A DNA stretch of 64,000 bases, from positions 1 to 64,000 of the forward strand of contig CAKRHP010000002.1 of NCBI GenBank assembly GCA_934339135.1, in the 5' to 3' direction. Below are positions 1 through 8,728 of the stretch, one piece after another. The translations under genes were made by a program, and so were the position numbers. A model generated the notes under the pieces. It was given only the letters and a program-made list of their open reading frames with translations. It had not been told where the DNA came from and made no database searches. This DNA comes from an uncultured Lachnospiraceae bacterium. Lineage in GTDB: Bacteria; Bacillota; Clostridia; Lachnospirales; Lachnospiraceae. The first letter of the stretch is position 1. Each line of letters opens with the position of its first letter.

Positions 1-75
1 CGTCACTTAAAACTTTATACAAAGGAACTGCCCTTTTCAATATTTAATTTTCCGAAAACTTAATTACGCTAACTG

Positions 76-111
76 AAATTCAATAGCAAATTCAATAGCA
101 AATTCAATAAC
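76..111. repeat. three tandem 12-bp repeats
   Basis: Three head-to-tail copies of AAATTCAATAGC; the third differs by one base (AAATTCAATAAC). They lie about 170 bp upstream of the first gene. The stretch 1-277 is AT-rich and otherwise holds only a weak promoter candidate. The repeats could be a regulator-binding array or simple slippage; the sequence does not decide. Confidence 0.75.
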
Positions 112-135
112 AAATGTTCCAATTACCTGAAAATG

Positions 136-163
136 TTGACAATGGGAATTGGGATAAGATAAA
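136..163 (+). promoter_or_regulatory. weak sigma-A promoter candidate for the DUF2142-like gene
   Basis: TTGACA, then 16 bases, then GATAAA. The -35 is perfect and the -10 matches 4 of 6. It lies about 115 bp upstream of the first start codon. Confidence 0.35.
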
Positions 164-277
164 ATCAAGAAAAATAACAGTATACCGTTATATGATGCAG
201 ATTGGATCGGAAATTTTTTCTGGTGCTTTCGAAATAAAGATACGAAGTAGCAGCGATGCTAAAATGAGGGAGAGGTT

Positions 278-2446
278 ATGAAAAAAAGATACATGTTCCT
301 GATCATATTGTTAATGCTTTCCATAAGTTATATACTGGCGGATAATTTCTGCATAGGTGGATATGATTGTCAGTTATTATCCGACAGATCAGGAAATTTA
401 ATACAGGATTATCAGGGATATCAAAAGGAAAAGGAGAAATTTTTATATCAGAAGGAATCAACGGCTTACATAAAGATTGCGGCATGGGGAAGCAAGCATT
501 CACCGAGTCAGCTGATCCTGGAATTCAAGGATTCGCCTGATCAGGACATTTCAATAAAAATAAAATATAAAAATAAGCAGGATTATCTTTTGGATAACGT
601 GACAAAAGGAATATGGAAAAAAGGAAAAAACTATAGTCGGATCGACGTAACACCGGGCATTTATGGAAGCTATTTGCTGGAAATCCCGGCGGACTGTGAA
701 TTGTCCAGGGTTTATTATGCCTGGGAGACTCAGAAAACCGGAATTGGAAAGGAAACCATTTTCCTGATTATATTTTTGATAGAGCTGCTGTTGGGAATGG
801 CGGCGTACGTTATTGTTCCGGTACGCAATAAAATCGGATTTTTGGCCGGACGGTTGGTGCAATGGGGGAACAAATTAAATTGTGGGCCTGAAAAATACGT
901 CACAGGAGCCGGGTACTTTTTGGTTATTGTAGCAGGGTCTGTATTTTTTGCATGGATATTGGCGGAAACCGGGATATGCACATTTTCCTGGAAACTGGCA
1001 TTTTTGTTAACGATGATCGAGTTGCTGCTGCTTTTGGTCTACCTCCGCTGCAGGGGAGTACTTCACATAAAATCACCGGCATTGGGATTTTGGTCGGTAC
1101 TATTACTTGGGACAACCATTACGGTTATGCAGCCTGGATTTACCGGTGTGTCCTGGGATGATAATACCCACTATGGAAATGTGATCGCGGTGTCCCGAAT
1201 TTTGGAGGATAAAACACTTGCGGCAGATAAAGCCATGCAGGAGGATTATTATCTGTCTGCCTGGAAGCTCCGGGGATACAGCCGTCAGGATCAGAAGGAG
1301 CGCTACGAACTTTATAATGTTCTGACAAAGGGGCACTATTATTGTCAAAAAGAAAACATTGCAATCGCATCTTCGTTTACGGCATATCTGCCATCAGTCA
1401 TAGGCATTGTGCTGGGGAGAGGACTTGGGCTTCCGTATCAGGCGATGGTAATTCTGGGGCGTTGGATGAATGTTTTGTTTTTTGCGGGGATGACATACTG
1501 GTCCATGAAAAAACTGAAGCGCGGTGGTCTGGTTGTATTAATGTTTGCGATGATTCCAACAAATATCTATATATGTGCCAATTATACATATGATATATGG
1601 CTGACTGGTTGGTCCATGCTGGCACTGTGTGCGTTTTTGGGGGAATGGGAAAGACCGCATGACAAAATATCCGATCATAATGTCTGGCTGATCCCATTGG
1701 CGATGTATCTGGCATTGCTGCCTAAAATGATCTATTTCCCGTTGGGAATGATCCTTTTGTTTTTGCCGGAATCTAAATTTATGGATAAAAAACATAAATG
1801 GATTTATCGGGGACTTGTGATCTTTGTGATATTTGCGCCATTGTTACGGCTGGCAGTGCCGATATTGTTTACAAACGGAGAATCTTTGGGACGAGGAGAC
1901 CTTCGGGGTGGAAATGATGTGAATGCGGCATTACAATTACAGGGGATGCTGGCCGATCCCCGGAAAACCGTCAGGATATTTGCTGCTTTTCTGAAGGATT
2001 ATTTAAATCCATACTATCAGGGAATATGGTACCTTAGCTATATGGGATTTTTAGGCAAGACACTGATAAAACATACAACCATTCTGTTTGTATTAATGGT
2101 CGGAGCTTTGCTGTGTCAGAACAAAGAGGCGAAGTATCCCTGGTGGACCAGAGTGGGAGCGTTGTGTGTGTATGCTGTTATAGGCTTTGGGGCAGCGTTG
2201 GCGATGTACATCGAGTTTACTCCGCTGGGTTCTGAGACGATCAATGGATGTCTGGGACGTTATTTGCTTCCAACCATATTTCCACTGCTTTATATTATGA
2301 CAAGATGGAGAAAAATCGGGTGCTTAGATCGTTTACCGGTATTTAAACATCTCATGAAAGAGGATAATATTGTGGCAGCCATTATTTTGTTTTTCTCCTA
2401 TGCAGCAGTATTACAGCTATGGAGAGGATGTCTTATGCTGTATTGA
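278..2446 (+). CDS. DUF2142-like polytopic membrane protein
   Basis: A 722-residue integral membrane protein. An N-terminal signal anchor (about 5-22) is followed by an extracytoplasmic domain (about 25-155), then roughly ten or more hydrophobic segments to the C-terminus. After the third or fourth membrane segment comes SWDDNTHY (292-299), an acidic patch where DUF2142 and related GT-C-like proteins carry their conserved PDE-type motif. That family is usually linked to surface polysaccharide or teichoic acid assembly, but its reaction is not settled. The start has a good ribosome binding site (GGAGAGG). The gene appears to stand alone: the next gene has its own promoter. Function is inferred from topology and the acidic loop; a glycosyltransferase of another GT-C family is possible. 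Confidence 0.55.
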   Translation: MKKRYMFLIILLMLSISYILADNFCIGGYDCQLLSDRSGNLIQDYQGYQKEKEKFLYQKESTAYIKIAAWGSKHSPSQLILEFKDSPDQDISIKIKYKNKQDYLLDNVTKGIWKKGKNYSRIDVTPGIYGSYLLEIPADCELSRVYYAWETQKTGIGKETIFLIIFLIELLLGMAAYVIVPVRNKIGFLAGRLVQWGNKLNCGPEKYVTGAGYFLVIVAGSVFFAWILAETGICTFSWKLAFLLTMIELLLLLVYLRCRGVLHIKSPALGFWSVLLLGTTITVMQPGFTGVSWDDNTHYGNVIAVSRILEDKTLAADKAMQEDYYLSAWKLRGYSRQDQKERYELYNVLTKGHYYCQKENIAIASSFTAYLPSVIGIVLGRGLGLPYQAMVILGRWMNVLFFAGMTYWSMKKLKRGGLVVLMFAMIPTNIYICANYTYDIWLTGWSMLALCAFLGEWERPHDKISDHNVWLIPLAMYLALLPKMIYFPLGMILLFLPESKFMDKKHKWIYRGLVIFVIFAPLLRLAVPILFTNGESLGRGDLRGGNDVNAALQLQGMLADPRKTVRIFAAFLKDYLNPYYQGIWYLSYMGFLGKTLIKHTTILFVLMVGALLCQNKEAKYPWWTRVGALCVYAVIGFGAALAMYIEFTPLGSETINGCLGRYLLPTIFPLLYIMTRWRKIGCLDRLPVFKHLMKEDNIVAAIILFFSYAAVLQLWRGCLMLY

Positions 2447-2483
2447 GGATTTCAGCAGAAACGACATAGAGAAAATAAAAATT

Positions 2484-2513
2484 TTGACACTCTCCCAGCA
2501 AATGTAGTACAAT
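2484..2513 (+). promoter_or_regulatory. sigma-A promoter of the GH13-like gene
   Basis: TTGACA, 18 bases, TACAAT, ending 64 bp before the start codon. The 13 bases ending in the -10 (AATGTAGTACAAT) recur exactly in the promoter before pilC. Confidence 0.7.
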
Positions 2514-2577
2514 AAAATATACTATCGCCGTGAACATATGATGGAATCGGCAAAACAACTGGGAAGGCTGGAGATAC

Positions 2578-4548
2578 ATGAACAAGACAGAGAAATTGTT
2601 TCAATATAAACAGGGAGATACACTGCCTTTTGGTGTGACAAAAGTGGCAGACGGAGTGCAGTTTGCGGTTTCTATCCCAAAAGGGAAAGAATGTTATCTG
2701 AATATATATAAGACAGGACAGAAACGCCCGTCCTGCAGAATACGCCTGTCGAGAGAATACCGGCGGGGCAGCGTATATTTTGTGAAGATTACGGATTGCC
2801 CGGGAACGGATGAGATGCATACCGTGGCGGATATCTTATCCGGGGATTATGAATATATGTACGAAGTGGATGGCAATGAGTTTGTCGATCCCTATGCAGC
2901 GGTGCTTCATGGCAGGGAGCGTTGGGGACGCAGATCGGCAGAAGGAAGCCGGATACGGGGAGGTATCAGTCTGGAGCATTTTGACTGGCAGGATGACAGT
3001 CCATTAAGCATTTCGTTTTCGGATATGATCCTGTATCAGCTTCATGTGAGAGGCTTTACCAAGCATGCGTCATCGAAAGTGGCGCACCGGGGCAGCTTTG
3101 AAGGTCTTCGGGAGAAGATACCATATCTGAAAGAATTGGGGATTAATGCGGTATTATTGCTTCCATGTTATGAGTTCGATGAGATCCAGAGCAGCAAAAA
3201 GATTCATGGAGCTCCGGCACGGACGGCAGAGAAACCGGCAGGTTTCACAGCTGCCGGAGCAGACAGCCGGGAGAAGGCAGCTGCTGAGAAGACAAAGATC
3301 AATTATTGGGGTTACGGACAGAGTGAGACGTATTATTATGCACCGAAAGCTGCGTATGCGGCGGATCCCCATCATGCCGGACTGGAGTTTAAAACTTTGG
3401 TACGCAGCCTGCATCAGGCAGGGATAGAGGTTCTGCTGGATATTTATTTTATGCCGGGGACAAATGTCTGTCTGATGGAAGATTGTCTGCGAAACTGGGT
3501 GTTAGAGTATCATGTGGATGGCTTCCGTGTGAATCAGGAAGTAATGCCTTCACAGATGCTGGTGTCAGATCCTGTTTTATCTGGAGTAAAGCTGCTGACA
3601 GACTACTGGAACAGGGAGCTTGTGGCCGGAGCAGGAGAGAATGGATTGCTGGCAGAGTACAATGAGGGATTTATGAATTGTGCCCGTCGTTATCTGAAAA
3701 GCGATGAGGGACAGGTAGAGGGGTTTGCGGGATATTTTCGGAGAGGCAGTGATCAGATTGCCAATATTAATTTTATGACCCACGTCAACGGATTCACCAT
3801 GATGGATCTGGTATCCTATGATGTGAAGCATAATGAGGAAAACGGAGAAGGAAATCAGGATGGTACAGAGTACAATTACAGCTGGAACTGTGGAGTAGAG
3901 GGGAAGAGCCGGAAGAAATATATTCTTTCCCGGCGGATGTGTCAGATACGCAATGCCTTTGCGATGATGCTGCTGGCGCAGGGAACACCGATGCTGCTGG
4001 CGGGAGACGAGTTTGGAAACAGCCAGGAGGGAAACAATAATCCCTATTGTCAGGACAATGAGATTACATGGCTTGACTGGAGGATGACCAATACACGTAC
4101 GGAGATTTTCGAGTACGTCAAAAAGCTGATCGCATTCCGGAAAGAACACCCGGTGCTTCATCAGGGAAGGGAATTGTATATGTTTGATTCTCTGTCCTGT
4201 GGCATGCCGGATGCTTCCATACACGGAACGCAGGCATGGAGAACTGATTTCTCATATTACAGCCGGATGCTGGCTGTTCTGTTGTATGGTGATTACCAGC
4301 AGAAAAATGGAAAGACAGACGATTCCATATATGTCATTTTTAATATGTATTGGGAATCGAAATCCTTTGATCTTCCGAACCTTCCGGGAGAGAAGGAATG
4401 GTACCCGGCGATAGAAACATATGGAAATACGTTCAGTGTGGTTCCGCAGCCGGTACGCAGAAAAAAACGACATAAAAAGCCTTCTCTGGAAAGCCAGAAG
4501 AAGACGGTTGTTCCGCCACGGTCTGTGGTTGTTTTTGTGGGGCGGTAA
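2578..4548 (+). CDS. GlgX/isoamylase-like GH13 protein, catalytic residues replaced
   Basis: A 656-residue homologue of glycogen debranching enzymes: an N-terminal CBM48-like beta domain (about 1-125), a GH13 barrel (about 140-520) and a C-terminal beta domain. Many GlgX signatures are kept: ILYQLHVRGFTKH, NYWGYGQSETYYYAP, HNEENGEGNQDGTEYNYSWN and GDEFGNSQEGNNNPYCQDN. However, the nucleophile motif GFRFD reads GFRVN (Asn319), the region IV His-Asp pair reads Val-Asn (Asn404), and the DVVYNH stretch of region I is missing along with about 40 neighbouring residues. Only the acid/base Glu360 remains. From family knowledge this should abolish normal hydrolysis, so it is probably a glycan-binding or regulatory pseudoenzyme. 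It has its own promoter and terminator, and no glycogen genes adjoin it. An unusual mechanism cannot be excluded. Confidence 0.8.
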   Translation: MNKTEKLFQYKQGDTLPFGVTKVADGVQFAVSIPKGKECYLNIYKTGQKRPSCRIRLSREYRRGSVYFVKITDCPGTDEMHTVADILSGDYEYMYEVDGNEFVDPYAAVLHGRERWGRRSAEGSRIRGGISLEHFDWQDDSPLSISFSDMILYQLHVRGFTKHASSKVAHRGSFEGLREKIPYLKELGINAVLLLPCYEFDEIQSSKKIHGAPARTAEKPAGFTAAGADSREKAAAEKTKINYWGYGQSETYYYAPKAAYAADPHHAGLEFKTLVRSLHQAGIEVLLDIYFMPGTNVCLMEDCLRNWVLEYHVDGFRVNQEVMPSQMLVSDPVLSGVKLLTDYWNRELVAGAGENGLLAEYNEGFMNCARRYLKSDEGQVEGFAGYFRRGSDQIANINFMTHVNGFTMMDLVSYDVKHNEENGEGNQDGTEYNYSWNCGVEGKSRKKYILSRRMCQIRNAFAMMLLAQGTPMLLAGDEFGNSQEGNNNPYCQDNEITWLDWRMTNTRTEIFEYVKKLIAFRKEHPVLHQGRELYMFDSLSCGMPDASIHGTQAWRTDFSYYSRMLAVLLYGDYQQKNGKTDDSIYVIFNMYWESKSFDLPNLPGEKEWYPAIETYGNTFSVVPQPVRRKKRHKKPSLESQKKTVVPPRSVVVFVGR

Positions 4549-4557
4549 TACTTATGT

Positions 4558-4585
4558 AATAGCCGGATGAAGGTCCGGCTATTTT
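4558..4585 (+). terminator. intrinsic terminator after the GH13-like gene
   Basis: A perfect 10-bp stem (AATAGCCGGA / TCCGGCTATT) around a 6-base loop, followed by only a short T run. It lies 10 bp after the stop codon. Confidence 0.7.
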
Positions 4586-4630
4586 GAATAAAGCAAAACA
4601 CATCTTTGCCTTTGGGCTGCAGGCTGCTTT

Positions 4631-4822
4631 TTACAGATCGTGATTTTCTACGATCTCCTCATACAGGTCGATATCGCATACCTTGCCGGGAGTGTAGTGG
4701 GTACAGTTCTGACAGGAAATAGCATCGTCCTTGCTTGAGTTTGTGCAGTTACAGTTGTCGCAGCGGCAGTACTTGGTACATCTTTCCGCTACTTCCTTCA
4801 TGGTTTTTGCGTCTTTTTTCAT
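4631..4822 (-). CDS. small cysteine-rich protein
   Basis: A 63-residue protein with nine cysteines, most of them in the middle: CTKYCRCDNCNC, CQNC and a later single Cys. The pattern suggests a small metal-binding (zinc or iron) protein, but I do not recognise a named family. The start is supported by a GGAGG site about 8 bases upstream on the minus strand. The gene is transcribed away from the DUF5721-like gene, and a strong hairpin lies between the two. The Cys spacing and the clear ribosome binding site make a chance ORF unlikely. Confidence 0.65.
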   Translation of the reverse strand: MKKDAKTMKEVAERCTKYCRCDNCNCTNSSKDDAISCQNCTHYTPGKVCDIDLYEEIVENHDL

Positions 4823-4864
4823 ACTTGAATCCTCCAGTCCAGCACAATTTATAGTTAAGACAAA

Positions 4865-4908
4865 GACAAAGCTGCTGTCTCCGGAGTTTTACAGCAGCCA
4901 GCTTTGTC
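4865..4908. other. long imperfect hairpin between divergent genes
   Basis: GACAAAGCTGCTGT pairs with ACAGCAGC-CA-GCTTTGTC: 14 base pairs with a 2-base bulge and a 12-base loop. It has no T tract on either side and sits in the 5' regions of two divergent genes. It may be an operator or an mRNA leader structure. Confidence 0.6.
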
Positions 4909-4941
4909 GTGGTACTATTATGTACAGAAAGCAGGTTTTTT

Positions 4942-5457
4942 ATGATAGTGATAAAAATTATTGATATAAAAAATTTTATGGCACATCTGTTATTGCAGGA
5001 AACCTTTGATCATTTTTTACTTTTTGAAGCAAGGGCGGTCACTTCATCAGAAGTAATATGGAATGGGAAAAGACGTGCGGAGTGGTATGATAGTGAGAGG
5101 TGGCAGCTGTTTCAGGAGGAGAGAGGAATCCATGATTGCGGTTATATGACCTGGGGCGAAATGCGGGAAAACATATTTCAATTTATTAAAGGAAAGAAGT
5201 CACCGGATAAAATGTATATCGATCTGGAGACCTCCGAGAAGCAGCGGCAGCAGATCCTTGGGGAGAAAATGGTCTTGGAAAGGGATCAAATGCCATCGCT
5301 GCGCCTGCAGATCCGTTTTGAGAAGGGAGAGCTTGTCATGGTACCGGTAGTTTCCTATCCGGCATTTACATTAGATAGATCAGGGGAAAATCTGTGGGAA
5401 GAGGCATTGCAGGCTTTTTTGCGGCATTACAAAATAGCATTTCAGAAAGAAGATTAA
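4942..5457 (+). CDS. DUF5721-like conserved protein
   Basis: A 171-residue soluble protein starting MIVIKIIDIKNFMAHLL. The pattern of a short hydrophobic strand followed by an FDHFLLFEA-type stretch resembles the DUF5721 family of Lachnospiraceae, whose function is unknown. An upstream in-frame ATG lies at 4909, inside or beside the hairpin; I prefer 4942 because an AAAGCAGG-type site precedes it and the protein then begins with the family-like strand. It is followed by about 200 bp that hold the pilus promoter, so it is probably not part of the pilus operon. Confidence 0.6.
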   Translation: MIVIKIIDIKNFMAHLLLQETFDHFLLFEARAVTSSEVIWNGKRRAEWYDSERWQLFQEERGIHDCGYMTWGEMRENIFQFIKGKKSPDKMYIDLETSEKQRQQILGEKMVLERDQMPSLRLQIRFEKGELVMVPVVSYPAFTLDRSGENLWEEALQAFLRHYKIAFQKED

Positions 5458-5529
5458 AAAAATAGGCAGCATAGATCTTTTCGTGCGGTCTGTTTTACGT
5501 AAATCATTACGTGAATTTTGGGATTGCGC

Positions 5530-5558
5530 TTGCTAAATGACTCATAAACGTATATAAT
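5530..5558 (+). promoter_or_regulatory. sigma-A promoter of the type IV pilus operon
   Basis: TTGCTA, 17 bases, TATAAT, about 107 bp before pilB and following the DUF5721-like gene. I looked for a cyclic di-GMP riboswitch in the leader and did not recognise one. Confidence 0.65.
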
Positions 5559-5620
5559 AATATAAATATATGTTTGAATGGGGCTTGTTTGCGCCGGACA
5601 AAGGAGAAGGAGGCTCCGGA

Positions 5621-5653
5621 ATGAGCAGGGAGCTTATGAAAAAGGATGAATAG
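5621..5653 (+). CDS. possible 10-codon leader ORF upstream of pilB
   Basis: ATG to TAG encoding MSRELMKKDE, preceded by a purine-rich AAGGAGAAGGAGG about 8 bases upstream, stronger than the site of pilB itself. It ends 11 bp before pilB, so ribosomes finishing it could feed pilB. It could instead be a chance ORF beside a strong purine stretch. Confidence 0.3.
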   Translation: MSRELMKKDE

Positions 5654-5664
5654 GGGGATCTAGC

Positions 5665-7404
5665 ATGGATAATTCGATTGCAAGCAGACTGCGTAGAAAG
5701 AAACGACTGGGAGATTTGCTGCTTGGAGCGGGTGTTATTACACAGGAGCAGTTGGAGGAAGCATTAAAGAGACAGAAAGAGGCCGGTAACGGTCAGAAGC
5801 TTGGTATGACCCTTGTGGATATGGGTATCATGAATGACGAGATCATTGCAGAGGCACTTTGTCACCAGATGGGACTGGAACGTGTACATCTGGCAGGTAT
5901 CACTATTGAGGATGAGGTGCTGGCTTTAGTTGACGAGAAGGTTCTGCGAAAGTACATGCTCCTGCCATATGAGTTTGCTCCGGACAATCCCAATGTCCTC
6001 CGTGTAGCGTTTTCAGATCCACTGGATATGATCGCAATGGATGATCTTTCGATCATCACCGGTATGCAGATTGAGGTTCGTGTTACCACAGTAAAGGACG
6101 TATCTCAGGCATTGGATCGTTTCTATGGTAATTCCGAGGCGATGAAGGTGGCAGATCAGTTTGCTGCGGAGCGTCGTGAGAAATATGGCAATAGTAAGGA
6201 TGGCAAAGAGGAGTCTGAGGAGGTTAAGCAGGCACCGATCGTTCGTCTGGTCAATCAGATCATTGAGCAGGCAGTACATAAGAGAACATCCGATATTCAT
6301 TTTGAACCGCTGGAGAATCAGCTCCGGATCCGGTTCCGTGTCGATGGTGTACTTCAGGAGGCGATGCGCCATGATATTTCCCTGCTGTCAGCGATGGTTG
6401 CCCGTATCAAAATCGTTGGTGGTATGGATATTTCCGAGAAACGTAAACCGCAGGATGGCCGTATGACACAGATCGTTGACCGGCAGGAGTATGATATCCG
6501 TGTATCTATCCTTCCGACGGTATACGGCGAGAAGATCGTTATGCGTCTTGCACAGAAGACAGCACTCAGTCGTGATAAGAAGGACCTGGGATTTGAGCCG
6601 GAGGAGCTTCACCGCTTTGAGGATATCCTGAAGCATCCGAACGGTATCATGCTTGTTACGGGACCTACCGGTTCCGGTAAATCTACCACGCTTTATACGG
6701 CGCTCAGTGAGTTAAATACTGATGAGGTAAATATCATCACCGTAGAGGACCCGGTCGAGGCCAATATTAACGGTATCAATCAGGTACAGGTGAATGCCAA
6801 AGCGGGACTTACCTTCGCAGCAGCGCTTCGTTCGATCCTGCGTCAGGATCCGGACATTATCATGATCGGTGAGATCCGAGACGGCGAGACCGCAGGGATT
6901 GCCGTTGAGTCCGCTATTACAGGTCACTTGGTAGTTAGTACACTCCATACAAACAGTGCGGCAAGTACCATCAGCCGTCTGGCTGATATGGGTATTGAGA
7001 ATTATCTGATCTCCGATGCGGTGATCGGAGTGATCGCACAGCGTCTTCTTCGTCGTGTCTGTCCGCGCTGTAAGCGTATGGTGCCGGCGGATGATCTCGA
7101 GAAGAAGGAGCTTGGTATTCCGGAGGAGAAGTGGGGAGAGGAAGTATTGATTCCTCACATTGAGCCAAATGAGGAATGTCTGGAGTGTGGAGGTGCCGGT
7201 TACAAAGGACGTATCGGTATCTACGAGATCATGCAGATGTCTCCGAACCTGAAGCGTATCATCGCAACCGGTGGCACCGCAGAGGAACTGGAGAAGCAGG
7301 CGATCGCAGAAGGCATGAATACACTTGTTATGTCAGCAAATAAACAGGTATTGAAAGGTATTACGACACTGCAGGAAGTACATCGTGTCGCCTATGATAA
7401 TTAA
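5665..7404 (+). CDS. pilB: type IV pilus extension ATPase PilB
   Basis: A 579-residue hexameric cytoplasmic ATPase of the GspE/PilB family, which powers pilin addition at the PilC platform. The N-terminus (about 1-150) is an MshEN/GspE-N domain, which binds cyclic di-GMP in some relatives. The core holds Walker A GPTGSGKST (from Gly333), an Asp box and a Walker B region (LRQDPDIIMIGEIRD), then STLHTN. Four cysteines (466, 469, 505, 508) form the zinc knuckle that marks extension ATPases and is absent from PilT. Length is normal. It is the first structural gene of the locus, with pilT 26 bp downstream. Arg is mostly CGT, suggesting good expression. Confidence 0.95.
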   Translation: MDNSIASRLRRKKRLGDLLLGAGVITQEQLEEALKRQKEAGNGQKLGMTLVDMGIMNDEIIAEALCHQMGLERVHLAGITIEDEVLALVDEKVLRKYMLLPYEFAPDNPNVLRVAFSDPLDMIAMDDLSIITGMQIEVRVTTVKDVSQALDRFYGNSEAMKVADQFAAERREKYGNSKDGKEESEEVKQAPIVRLVNQIIEQAVHKRTSDIHFEPLENQLRIRFRVDGVLQEAMRHDISLLSAMVARIKIVGGMDISEKRKPQDGRMTQIVDRQEYDIRVSILPTVYGEKIVMRLAQKTALSRDKKDLGFEPEELHRFEDILKHPNGIMLVTGPTGSGKSTTLYTALSELNTDEVNIITVEDPVEANINGINQVQVNAKAGLTFAAALRSILRQDPDIIMIGEIRDGETAGIAVESAITGHLVVSTLHTNSAASTISRLADMGIENYLISDAVIGVIAQRLLRRVCPRCKRMVPADDLEKKELGIPEEKWGEEVLIPHIEPNEECLECGGAGYKGRIGIYEIMQMSPNLKRIIATGGTAEELEKQAIAEGMNTLVMSANKQVLKGITTLQEVHRVAYDN

Positions 7405-7430
7405 TCTATAGAATATGGAGGGTTTACAAA

Positions 7431-8489
7431 ATGGAAATCACAATGGACAGTTTACTGGAAATTGCCAGAGACGTAGGAGCATCCGACGTACATATCACGG
7501 TGGGACTTCCGCCGAAGATGCGTGTAAATGGTACGATCGAGGATATCATTCCTCATGTGCTGACCTCTCATGATACACAGACACTGGTGCTTTCTATTAT
7601 GAATGAGAGACAGGTTGCCACTCTGAAGAGAGATGGTGAGGCGGATTTTTCTTATAGTACAGAAGCATTGGGGCGTTTTCGTTGTAACGTATTCCGCCAG
7701 AAGAATTCTTTTGCAGCCGTACTTCGTCTGATCAATACCGTGATCCCGGCACCGGAAAAACTGGGTCTGCCATGGTCTGTTATGGATCTTGCCAAGAGAA
7801 AACGTGGTCTTGTACTGGTTACGGGACCTACCGGTAGTGGTAAGTCTACGACACTGGCATCTCTGATCAACATGATCAATGAGAATCGTAAAGAGCATAT
7901 CATTACATTGGAGGACCCGATCGAGTACCTTCATCAGCATAAAAACTCCATTGTTAATCAGCGTGAGATTGGATTTGATACCCTTTCCTTTGCAAATGGT
8001 ATCCGTGCAGCGCTCCGTGAGGATCCGGATGTTATTCTCGTCGGAGAGATGCGTGACCAGGAGACGATCGGTGCAGCGATCACCGCAGCCGAGACCGGTC
8101 ACCTGGTGTTCTCAACACTGCATACCATTGGTGCGGCTGCGACTATCGACCGTGTGATCGACGTATTCCCGCCACATCAGCAGCAGCAGATCCGTGTACA
8201 GCTTGCCATGGTATTGCTGGCGGTTATCTCTCAGCAGTTGATGCCAACCTCAGATGGTAAGGGGCGTGTGGCTGCGTATGAGGTGATGCATACGGTGCCT
8301 GCAATTGCAAGTAACATCCGTGATGCCAAAACCCACCAGATTCCATCCACGATCCAGACCAGTAAGAAAATGGGTATGCAGACCATGGATGATGCAATCT
8401 TTGATCTGTATCATGATCTGAAGATTTCTGCGGATACAGCGTTAGAGTTTGCACAGGAGCCGGAGGTTCTGAAACGGAAATTATTCTAA
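7431..8489 (+). CDS. pilT: type IV pilus retraction ATPase PilT
   Basis: A 352-residue PilT-family hexameric ATPase, expected to depolymerise pili and so drive twitching, DNA uptake or attachment. It opens with the PilT-type DASDVHI-like stretch (here GASDVHITVGLPPKMRVNG). Walker A GPTGSGKST starts at Gly132; the Walker B region is LREDPDVILVGEMRD, followed by STLHT. It lacks the zinc knuckle cysteines of PilB. The ribosome binding site is GGAGGG. Presence of both PilB and PilT in one transcription unit argues for dynamic, retractable pili and not only a static pseudopilus. Confidence 0.95.
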   Translation: MEITMDSLLEIARDVGASDVHITVGLPPKMRVNGTIEDIIPHVLTSHDTQTLVLSIMNERQVATLKRDGEADFSYSTEALGRFRCNVFRQKNSFAAVLRLINTVIPAPEKLGLPWSVMDLAKRKRGLVLVTGPTGSGKSTTLASLINMINENRKEHIITLEDPIEYLHQHKNSIVNQREIGFDTLSFANGIRAALREDPDVILVGEMRDQETIGAAITAAETGHLVFSTLHTIGAAATIDRVIDVFPPHQQQQIRVQLAMVLLAVISQQLMPTSDGKGRVAAYEVMHTVPAIASNIRDAKTHQIPSTIQTSKKMGMQTMDDAIFDLYHDLKISADTALEFAQEPEVLKRKLF

Positions 8490-8616
8490 TTTGTCGAAGA
8501 AAACAGAAATGTTTCACAAAGATAGTTCATATAATAGAGACATCATTTGGACAATATGTATAAAAATGAGGTCAAAATTATGTGAACTATTTTTTATAGA
8601 AATTTAATAAATGTCG

Positions 8617-8645
8617 TTGAAAAAGTGAGACGAATGTAGTACAAT
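8617..8645 (+). promoter_or_regulatory. internal promoter upstream of pilC
   Basis: TTGAAA, 17 bases, TACAAT, in the 264-bp gap between pilT and pilC. It would let pilC and the pilin genes be transcribed independently of the ATPase genes. It shares the exact 13-mer AATGTAGTACAAT with the promoter at 2484. Confidence 0.7.
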
Positions 8646-8708
8646 CAAGAAAGTGATACCGTACGTAACTATCGGGGATGTTATGTACCACACAAATAAA
8701 TAACCCAT

Positions 8709-8728
8709 GGTGAGTATGACATCTCACC
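8709..8728 (+). other. leader hairpin before pilC
   Basis: GGTGAG and CTCACC form a 6-bp stem with an 8-base loop, ending 25 bp before the pilC start and just before the purine-rich region. With no T tract it is more likely to affect mRNA stability or translation than termination. Confidence 0.4.

Noticed and set aside
3577..4224. 215-codon minus-strand ORF in the GH13-like gene
   Set aside because: It lies opposite a well-supported gene and has no ribosome binding site or recognisable domain.
4909..4941. Upstream ATG for the DUF5721-like gene
   Set aside because: It adds 11 residues from the hairpin flank and fits the family N-terminus less well than 4942.
5458..5664. Cyclic di-GMP riboswitch before the pilus operon
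   Set aside because: Some clostridial pilus operons have one, so I looked for the conserved GEMM sequence blocks and did not find them. A covariance search would settle it.
7452..8102. 216-codon minus-strand ORF in pilT
   Set aside because: It mirrors the pilT frame, whose motifs are unmistakable.
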